Under the pieces are notes generated by a model, which was not told where the DNA came from, did not search any database, and was given only the letters and a program-made list of their open reading frames with translations. Both the position numbers and the translations under genes were made by a program. A DNA stretch of 64,000 bases from Pseudomonas vanderleydeniana (GTDB lineage Bacteria > Pseudomonadota > Gammaproteobacteria > Pseudomonadales > Pseudomonadaceae). Location: the NCBI RefSeq assembly GCF_014268755.2, contig NZ_CP077093.1, forward strand, positions 868,001 to 932,000. The letters are read 5' to 3'. Positions 58,195 through 64,000 of this stretch are shown here, piece after piece. Within the stretch, counting starts at the first letter, position 1. Every line of letters starts with the position of its first letter.

Positions 58195-58223
58195 AAAACC
58201 CACCGTTCGCGGTGGGTTTTTTA
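58195..58223 (+). terminator. Rho-independent terminator of speA
   Basis: An AAAACCCACCG / CGGTGGGTTTT stem with a TTCG tetraloop followed by a T-run, 80 bases after the speA stop. It is a textbook intrinsic terminator. Confidence 0.95.
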
Positions 58224-58362
58224 TTGCCTGAGCGCCAGGTGAGCGCTTCATTGATTCCGTGTTTTGCGTAGGTGGTTTCTTTAACGCCGGTTTGGCTCTC
58301 TACTCGCTCTTTTCTCTCGGAGAAAATCCCGGATCCAGCGTCGGGTGCAGAGAGGAAAACCC

Positions 58363-59661
58363 ATGTTCGATCCAGCCAACCAGCCGTTTTTCCGCCTGGA
58401 TGTCGCCGGTTTGTCCCGTCCCCTGGCTGTCACTTCCTTCAGCGGCCATGAGGCGGTCAGCGAGCTGTTCGCCTTCGAACTGGACGTGCCCGGCGAGACG
58501 ATCAGGACAGACCCGGGCGGGTTGATGCATCGCCGTTGCTTCCTGCACCTGGGGGCGGCGGGCCAGGGGATTCATGGGCAGATCCAGGGCATCAACCTGC
58601 GCTCCAGCGGCCTGGCTCGCGGGCATTACCGCTTGTCCCTGGGGCCACGCCTGGGTGTCCTGGCACAACGCCTGCGTCGTCGGCTGTTCCAGCAGCGCAC
58701 GGTGCCGGACATCATCGCCCAGGTGCTGGGTGAGCATGGCATTCGCGGCGATGCTTTTCATTTCGTCCTCAAGGGGCGTGGCCTCCCGCGAGCGTATTGC
58801 ACGCAGTTCGACGAGTCCGACCTGGTGTTCATCCAGCGGCTCTGCGCCGAGGAAGGCTTGCACTTTCACTTCCAGCACTCCCGCGAGACCCATCGGCTGG
58901 TCTTCACCGATGGCCTGGGGGGCTTGCGTCGTGCCCGGGAAGCACGCTTCTGCCCGGAGGAGGGACCGGGAGTAGAGGATTTCCGGATCAGCCTGTCGGG
59001 GCAGGCTCGGCGGCGAGGCGGGCGCAGCCAGGAGCAGGCGCAGGGCGAAAGCGACCTGCCCGGGCTGCACTGCGCAAGCTTGCTGCCGTTGTCCGGGCAC
59101 CCCTGTGCCGCCTGGAACCGCCTGTGGCTGCTGACGGCGCTGGAGCACCGGGGAGACAGCAGCCCGTTCGAGGCCGGGCGGCTGTTCTACCGCAACCTGT
59201 TTCGCGCCACGTCCTGGGAGGTCGCCTTGCGCTCGCCTGGTCGGCCTCCGAAACCGCGGTTGCCAGGGCTGTTTCGGGCCCGGGTGGCCGCTGGCGAACG
59301 TTGTGATGCGCAAGGCCGGCTAGCGGTGCAACTGCGGGTGTTCTACCAGGGCGAGGGCGCCAGGCCGGATGTCTGCCGGCTGCCGCTCGACCGTTCGGCG
59401 CTGGTCGACGTCGACGGGTTCGTGGCCGGGCTGGAGGTTGGGACGCCGGTATGGGTGCGTTTTGCCGATGGCGATCCGGACCGGCCACGGATCGTCGGGC
59501 GGGCCGACACCCTGTCGTCGCCTGCGCCGATGGTTGGCACGGACGACTCTGCTGTTCCGCTATTCGAGTGGTTGCGTACGGGGCACCCGCTGGTGCTGAT
59601 CGGCCCGCCAGCATCGGCTGGTCGTTCCAGTTCCTGCAGCCGTCGGGACGGTTTGTCGTGA
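58363..59661 (+). CDS. Short VgrG-like T6SS spike protein
   Basis: A 432-residue VgrG-family protein. The gp27-like base domain is present (FFRLDVAGLSRPLAVTSFSG at the start; YCTQFDESDLVFIQRLCAEE plus GLHFHFQH near residue 155). The gp5-like OB-fold follows (RCDAQGRLAVQLRVFYQG; VWVRFADGDPDRPRIVGRAD near 370-392). The protein stops about 40 residues later. The long beta-helical needle typical of 600-700-residue VgrGs is missing. The start at 58363 follows AGAGGA. It overlaps the DUF4123 gene by four bases. It may be a degenerate spike or a specialised short adaptor. Confidence 0.85.
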   Translation: MFDPANQPFFRLDVAGLSRPLAVTSFSGHEAVSELFAFELDVPGETIRTDPGGLMHRRCFLHLGAAGQGIHGQIQGINLRSSGLARGHYRLSLGPRLGVLAQRLRRRLFQQRTVPDIIAQVLGEHGIRGDAFHFVLKGRGLPRAYCTQFDESDLVFIQRLCAEEGLHFHFQHSRETHRLVFTDGLGGLRRAREARFCPEEGPGVEDFRISLSGQARRRGGRSQEQAQGESDLPGLHCASLLPLSGHPCAAWNRLWLLTALEHRGDSSPFEAGRLFYRNLFRATSWEVALRSPGRPPKPRLPGLFRARVAAGERCDAQGRLAVQLRVFYQGEGARPDVCRLPLDRSALVDVDGFVAGLEVGTPVWVRFADGDPDRPRIVGRADTLSSPAPMVGTDDSAVPLFEWLRTGHPLVLIGPPASAGRSSSCSRRDGLS

Positions 59662-60437
59662 ACTCGAGTGATACCTGGCTGCTGCTGGATATCCCCGCAG
59701 CGCCTGGTCTGGTGGCCGCGTTGCAGGAGCGCTACGCGCATTACGAAAGCTACCCGCTGTTCGAGGACACCCCCTTCCACGGTGTGCGCGACTGGGGACC
59801 GCGCCTGCTCCGGTTGGCGGCGGATTGCCCGCTGGCGACGCTGAGCCAGACCCGGCCCGCCGCCTGGGGCGGCCTGTTCCTGTGCACTCGGGCACCGGCG
59901 TCCGCCCTGCTTGCGCACTTGCGGCGGATGCTGGTGGTACGTTTCGACGGTGCGCGCCTGGGCGCGGTCAGCTACTACAACCCGCAGACCGCCAGCTACT
60001 TCTTCGACGGCGCAGACAGTCTCGAGCTGAGTCGCTGGCTGGGACCGATCAACCTGCTCTACTGGTACGGTGGCACCTGGGCCGACAGGGCCAGCGGCAG
60101 CCTCGGTTGGCAACAACTGCTCAATCCGCGGCGGGAGGGGCCGGCTCTGGGGCCCCAGGAAACTCTCAGCGCGGCGCAGCAGCAGCGTTTGCAGGTGTGC
60201 CTGCTGGAGCGGCATGCCTACCAGTGGAGCCAGGCCAGCGGCCACGACTATGCCAGGACCTGGAGCCATCTGCAGGAGGGCATTGCCCAGGGCTTTCGCG
60301 ACAGCGCCACCCTCGATGACTGGCTGTGGTTGCGTGCGCAGTACCCGGCGGCGGCCTTGCCGTCCGGCCTGTCGGGTGACACGCCGAGTGAGCGCCTGGA
60401 GAGTCTGCGCCGAGCCTGGACGCGGGCCCAGGGGTGA
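59658..60437 (+). CDS. DUF4123 T6SS effector-adaptor protein
   Basis: A 259-residue protein of the DUF4123 (Tap/TEC) family, which loads effectors on VgrG. It has the typical opening TWLLLDIPAAPGLVAALQER, LFEDTPFHGVRDWGPRLL and the HLRRMLVVRFDGARLGAVSYYNPQ core, then FLGPIN-like LLYWYGGTW. The start is GTG 59658, overlapping the vgrG stop (GTGA). Normally the effector gene follows; here the next gene is a convergent MATE exporter only 16 bases on, so the adaptor has no local cargo. Confidence 0.85.
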   Translation: MNSSDTWLLLDIPAAPGLVAALQERYAHYESYPLFEDTPFHGVRDWGPRLLRLAADCPLATLSQTRPAAWGGLFLCTRAPASALLAHLRRMLVVRFDGARLGAVSYYNPQTASYFFDGADSLELSRWLGPINLLYWYGGTWADRASGSLGWQQLLNPRREGPALGPQETLSAAQQQRLQVCLLERHAYQWSQASGHDYARTWSHLQEGIAQGFRDSATLDDWLWLRAQYPAAALPSGLSGDTPSERLESLRRAWTRAQG

Positions 60438-60453
60438 GGTGTCGGGCCAGCCT

Positions 60454-61803
60454 TCAGTGCGCCGGGTTATCGAACCAGCGGTCCTGGCGTTGCAGTTTCC
60501 AGGCATAGGCGCCCAGGGTCAGGCTGCGCAACGACATGAACAGCAGGAACGCGATCCACAGCCCATGGTTGCCATGGTGGCTCAGGGCCCAGGCGAAAGG
60601 CAGCGCGATCAGCACGCTCACCAGCATGGCGTCGCGCATCTCCCGGGCGCGGGTGGCGCCAATGAACAGGCCATCGAGCAGATAGCTCCAGACCGCGATC
60701 AGTGGTAGCACGGCCAGATAGGGCAGGTAGCCGAAGGCGGTGTCGCGCACGCTGGGGATATCGGTCTGCAGGGTAATGAACAGGTGCCCGCCGAACAGGA
60801 ACAGCAGGGCGAAGCCGAGGCTGGCCAACAACGACCAGCCGGCGGCGACCACCAGCGAGCGGCGCAGGGTCTGGCGCTCGCCGGCGCCGATGGCATGCCC
60901 GCACAGGGCTTCCACTGCATGGGCCAGGCCATCGAGGGCATGCGCCGTCAGCAGCAGGCCATTGAGCAGCAGGGCGTTGGCGGCGACGGTGGCATCACCC
61001 AGGCGAGCGCCTTGCACCGTGATCAGGAAGAACACCGATTGCAGCGCCATGCTGCGGATGAAGATATCGCGGTTGACGGTCAGCAGTGGACGCCAGTTGC
61101 GCCACAGGGTCAAGGCGGCCCAGGCCAGTTTGCCCGGGTAGGTTCGCAGGGCCCCGCCGGTCAGGGCCAGGCCGAGCAGGGCCCCGCTCCATTCGGCGAT
61201 CACCGACGCGCGTGCCGCACCGACCACGCCCCAGTCCAGGCCGAGCACGAACCACAGGTTCAGGGCGATGTTCATCAGGTTGGTGGTCAACAGGATCGCC
61301 AATGGCGCCCGGGCGTTCTGGGTGCCGAGGAACCAGCCGACCAGCGCGTAGCTGGCCAGCGCCGCCGGCAATCCGAGCAGGCGGGTGTGAAAGAAATCCA
61401 GGGTCAGCTGGTGCAGTTCGATCGACGGTTGCATGACCTCCAGCGCCAGGTGACTGAAGGGTAGGGCGATCACGCCAAGAAACAGCGCCAGCACCAGGCT
61501 CAGCAGCAGCCCCTGCAACAGGACCTGTCGCAGGGCGGCGCCGTCGCCGCGTCCGGCGGCCTGGGCGGCGAAACCGGTGGAGCCCATGCGCAGGAAACCC
61601 ATGGCCCAGGCCAGGAAGATGTACAGGCTGGCACCCACCGCCACGGCGCCCAACTGGTGGGCGTGGGGCAGGTGGCCGATCACCGTGCTGTCGACCAGCG
61701 CCACGAGCGGAACGGAAATATTCGACAGGATCATGGGCGCGGCGAGCGCCCAGACGCGGTGGTGGGTCGGGCGGTCGCGCCAGTCAGCGATCAGGGTGGA
61801 CAT
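60454..61803 (-). CDS. MATE-family exporter (DinF type)
   Basis: A 449-residue inner-membrane Na+/H+-coupled multidrug/toxin exporter with about twelve helices. The start at 61803 (MSTLIADWRDRPTHHRVWAL) leads into WALAAPMILSNISVPLVALV, the first MATE repeat; the second begins near FIRSMALQSVFFLITVQGAR. The GFLRMGSTGFAAQA region and LVDSTVIGHL motif are typical of the DinF branch. The substrate is unknown. The gene converges with the vgrG-DUF4123 pair. Confidence 0.88.
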   Translation of the reverse strand: MSTLIADWRDRPTHHRVWALAAPMILSNISVPLVALVDSTVIGHLPHAHQLGAVAVGASLYIFLAWAMGFLRMGSTGFAAQAAGRGDGAALRQVLLQGLLLSLVLALFLGVIALPFSHLALEVMQPSIELHQLTLDFFHTRLLGLPAALASYALVGWFLGTQNARAPLAILLTTNLMNIALNLWFVLGLDWGVVGAARASVIAEWSGALLGLALTGGALRTYPGKLAWAALTLWRNWRPLLTVNRDIFIRSMALQSVFFLITVQGARLGDATVAANALLLNGLLLTAHALDGLAHAVEALCGHAIGAGERQTLRRSLVVAAGWSLLASLGFALLFLFGGHLFITLQTDIPSVRDTAFGYLPYLAVLPLIAVWSYLLDGLFIGATRAREMRDAMLVSVLIALPFAWALSHHGNHGLWIAFLLFMSLRSLTLGAYAWKLQRQDRWFDNPAH

Positions 61804-61854
61804 GCAGGCTCCTCGCAAGAGCATGCATTGTAGCGGCGGGTTGCGCAGCGGTCG

Positions 61855-62148
61855 TCAGTGAATGATCCAGCTCAACAGCCAGAGCCCGAGCAACAGCCAG
61901 ATAATGCCGAGGACGATCGAGGCGCGCATGAAGGCGCGGATTGCCGAGTAAAGGAACATCAGGCCGACGATCAGCGCCAGGATGCTGATCAGCGAGGTGT
62001 CCATGCCCAGGGCCCGTGCCAGCCCGTCGATAAAGTTGCCTCCAGCGTTGGCCAACAGACTGAACAACCCGCTCAGGCCGTCGACGATGAAGCGGATCAC
62101 TGACCCGAGTACCCGACCCAACCACTCGAAAAAGCCTTCTACCTGCAT
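61855..62148 (-). CDS. Small membrane protein of unknown function
   Basis: A 97-residue protein with two hydrophobic C-terminal helices (SLISILALIVGLMFLYSAIR and ASIVLGIIWLLLGLWLLSWI) and an amphipathic N-terminal part starting MQVEGFFEWLGRVLGSVIRF. I do not recognise the family. An in-frame ATG at 62196 would add 16 polar residues. It is on the same strand as the MATE gene (51 bases upstream) and downstream of the autotransporter gene. Confidence 0.6.
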   Translation of the reverse strand: MQVEGFFEWLGRVLGSVIRFIVDGLSGLFSLLANAGGNFIDGLARALGMDTSLISILALIVGLMFLYSAIRAFMRASIVLGIIWLLLGLWLLSWIIH

Positions 62149-62258
62149 GTGCGTACCCTGATGAGCGTGTGGCGACGGATTGTAGCCTTTGGCCATGAAA
62201 CTGGCAGGCAGTTCCCGCAAACATAGTGCTTGGGCGCTCGGGTCGTTCCGGGAAGAGG

Positions 62259-62276
62259 GGCCGGGGCAACCCGGCC
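62259..62276 (-). terminator. Possible terminator of the autotransporter gene
   Basis: A GC-rich stem GGCCGGG / CCCGGCC with a short loop begins six bases after the autotransporter stop on the minus strand. It is followed by CCTCTTCC, without a true T-run, so termination would be weak or need help. Confidence 0.35.
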
Positions 62277-62282
62277 ACCAAC

Positions 62283-64000
62283 CTAGAAGTCGTAGCGTAC
62301 CTTGGCGGTGAAGGTGTCGGAGTCGAAACCGGTCTTGGCCACGTAGTTGTAGGAACCGCCGACGCTCCAGGCGCCCAGGTGGTAGGTGGCACCGACACCC
62401 AGCTCGTAGCTGTCACGTGCCGGCTTGGCGCCGCTGGTGGTGAACGGCGTGCCGCCGAGCACGAAGGTCGAGGTGGTGCTGGCCTGGTCGGCGATCAGGT
62501 CGTGCCAGGCCATGGCCTTGGCTTCCGGTTCCAGCGAACCCTGGCCCAGGTCGAAGGTCGAGGCCACGCGCAGGCCGGCACCGAGCTCACCGACTTCGTA
62601 ACGCTGGCTGCCGACGCTGAGGGCCGCCGAACTGCCTTTTTCGCGATAGGCGTCCAGGGCCACGTTGGCGTAGCGGGCACCGACCTGTGGCTCCACTACC
62701 AGGTGACGGTCGATTCGCAGGGTGTAGCCGGCCAGGGCATTGAGCCCGAACAGGCTGCTGTCGTAGTCGGCCTTGGCCTGGGTTCCGGCGATGTAGCGTT
62801 TGGATGTGTTGTCGTTCCAGCCGAATGTGGCCGAGGTGTCGACGAACCAGTTGTCATGGGTCCAGTTGCCATAGGCGGTCAGGGCGTGGCCGGTGATGTC
62901 GGTCTTGTTGCCGCCGCTGGCCTTCACGTTGCTGTCCAGGTAGCTGTAGGCGATGCCGATCGTGGTGTCACGGTTGAACTGACCGTCGATGCCCACGGCA
63001 ATCCCATGGCTGTTGGCGCTGTAGCCATCGACGCCATTGCGCATGTCCTGATCGGCGTCGCTGTTCAGCGCCTGGATCCAGACGCCCTTCTGCGCCACCT
63101 CGTCACCGGAAGACAGGCCGTTGCGGGCGGCGCCGGAGCGGTTGGCAATGACGTTGTTGACCAGTGTCTGACTGTTGGTCGCGGCATGCACGGCGCCCTG
63201 GTTCATTTCCGGACTCAGGGTTTCGGCGAGCTTGGCCAGCTCGACATCGGTGCCTGCATTGGCGAAGGCCTTGAACACCGCATCGCTCTCGGCGAGGTTG
63301 CCCATCACCGCGCGGGAGAACGGCTGGATCGCCATCGATGCATTGCGCGAGCCGCCGACGCCCTGGATGTTTTGGGCCACGCTACCTGCTTCCTTGCTGG
63401 CGACCACGGCCTTGACGGTAGTGCCATCGACGCTGTAGCTGTTGACGTTCAGCAGCGCCGAACCCGAGGTTACGCGGATGTTCTCGCCACCGACCAGTGT
63501 CCCGGAACTGAGTAGGGCGTACTCGGTGCCCTGGGCAGCAGTGCGGAAATCACTGGCGCGTGGTTGCAACTGGATGCGGGCGCCTGATTCGGCCTCGGTG
63601 GTGCCTGTGACCGTCAGGATTGGAGTGCTCGGATTGGTGTCGTTGGCCAGGAACAGTTGCAGCACCGCGGCGGAGTCCATGTCCAGGTTGCCGACGAATC
63701 GGGTCTGGGGTTTGTTCAGGGTCAGCGTGCCATGTCCGAGATCGATCCAGGTCGCCTGAAGGGTCGAGCCGTCGAACAGCGTGTTGCCATCGACGTTGGC
63801 GGAGAACAACCCCAGCACATCGCCCCTGATGGTGCCGCCGGTCCAGTTCAGCGAGGCGTTGTCATGTGCCTGGATTGCCGCAGTGCCACCTTCGATCAGG
63901 CCATCTTTCTGATTGATCTGCATGAAGGGGGTGCTGCCGCTCAGACTGGCGACATTGATCGCGATACCCTCTGCGGAAATAACACCGGTGTTGACGACAC
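62283..64000 (-). CDS. Autotransporter, C-terminal part (5' end outside window)
   Basis: The window holds 572 codons of the C-terminal end of a type Va autotransporter. The first ~300 residues are the end of a pertactin-like beta-helix passenger (repeated GT/SG-rich strands such as NDTNPSTPILTVTGTTEAES). The last ~270 residues are the outer-membrane barrel, starting near EVAQKGVWIQALNSDADQDM and ending KVRYDF with a terminal phenylalanine. The reading frame stays open to the window edge. The passenger function (adhesin, protease or other) cannot be judged. Confidence 0.9.
   Translation of the reverse strand, partial: VVNTGVISAEGIAINVASLSGSTPFMQINQKDGLIEGGTAAIQAHDNASLNWTGGTIRGDVLGLFSANVDGNTLFDGSTLQATWIDLGHGTLTLNKPQTRFVGNLDMDSAAVLQLFLANDTNPSTPILTVTGTTEAESGARIQLQPRASDFRTAAQGTEYALLSSGTLVGGENIRVTSGSALLNVNSYSVDGTTVKAVVASKEAGSVAQNIQGVGGSRNASMAIQPFSRAVMGNLAESDAVFKAFANAGTDVELAKLAETLSPEMNQGAVHAATNSQTLVNNVIANRSGAARNGLSSGDEVAQKGVWIQALNSDADQDMRNGVDGYSANSHGIAVGIDGQFNRDTTIGIAYSYLDSNVKASGGNKTDITGHALTAYGNWTHDNWFVDTSATFGWNDNTSKRYIAGTQAKADYDSSLFGLNALAGYTLRIDRHLVVEPQVGARYANVALDAYREKGSSAALSVGSQRYEVGELGAGLRVASTFDLGQGSLEPEAKAMAWHDLIADQASTTSTFVLGGTPFTTSGAKPARDSYELGVGATYHLGAWSVGGSYNYVAKTGFDSDTFTAKVRYDF

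Noticed and set aside
58363..59661. VgrG shortened by a frameshift into the next frame
   Set aside because: The next frame gives a proper DUF4123 protein from its GTG start, and the stop/start overlap is clean, so the short VgrG looks like its natural end.

Overview
The window reads as a chromosomal segment of a Pseudomonas of the P. fluorescens / P. protegens type. The evidence is high GC and strong GC3 bias, REP/REPIN palindromes in many gaps, and gene order matching two P. aeruginosa PAO1 blocks as I remember them. One block is speA - SUI1 - nudix - DUF2333 - gcbA - chemoreceptor - aroQ - accB - accC - prmA - dusB - fis - purH - purD - retS, followed by urt/ure. The other is cobJ-I-H-G / cobL-cbiD-cobK plus a TonB receptor and ABC transporter. 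No tRNA, rRNA, insertion sequence, prophage or CRISPR-Cas was seen. Assignments rest on motif reading and recalled family knowledge; no search was run.

Layout. 1-7.2 kb: EamA exporter (partial) divergent from an AraC regulator, a PsiF protein, a decayed ORF, an AI-2E/PerM transporter, a 0.5 kb cluster of four nested palindromes, then a chaperone group (Hsp70 YegD divergent from CbpA-CbpM). 7.2-17.5 kb: a minus-strand urea operon urtABCDE-ureD-ureA-acetyltransferase-acetyltransferase-ureB-ureC, headed by a sigma-54 promoter and an NtrC-like site. 17.9-28.7 kb: metal acquisition. A Zur-like palindrome precedes a TonB receptor, which is separated by an unusual repeat tract from a three-gene ABC transporter. 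Upstream lies a copper-uptake set (DUF2946, PCu(A)C chaperone, DUF2946, OprC-like receptor, PepSY protein). 28.8-36.4 kb: divergent cobalamin (corrin ring) operons cobL-cbiD-cobK and cobG-cobH-cobI-cobJ.

36.4-53.5 kb, nearly all minus strand: MarC protein, RetS hybrid kinase, purD, purH, fis-dusB, a DUF3426 zinc-ribbon protein, prmA, accC-accB-aroQ, a chemoreceptor and a GcbA-like diguanylate cyclase. 53.8-58.2 kb, plus strand: DUF2333, Nudix, SUI1 and arginine decarboxylase speA with a strong terminator. 58.3-64 kb: an orphan vgrG-DUF4123 pair with no effector gene, a DinF-type MATE exporter, a small membrane protein and the C-terminal part of an autotransporter running off the window.

How they work together: the urt/ure operon imports urea and hydrolyses it under probable nitrogen control. 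The metal block combines probable zinc-responsive uptake with copper uptake and borders the cobalamin genes. RetS and the GcbA-like cyclase belong to the switch between motile and biofilm/T6SS lifestyles, and an orphan T6SS spike pair lies nearby. The most notable observations are the Zur-like operator, the RpoN/NtrC promoter of the urea operon, the microsatellite/tandem-repeat tract inside the metal operon, the 4 x 108 bp palindrome cluster, and the effectorless short VgrG-DUF4123 module.
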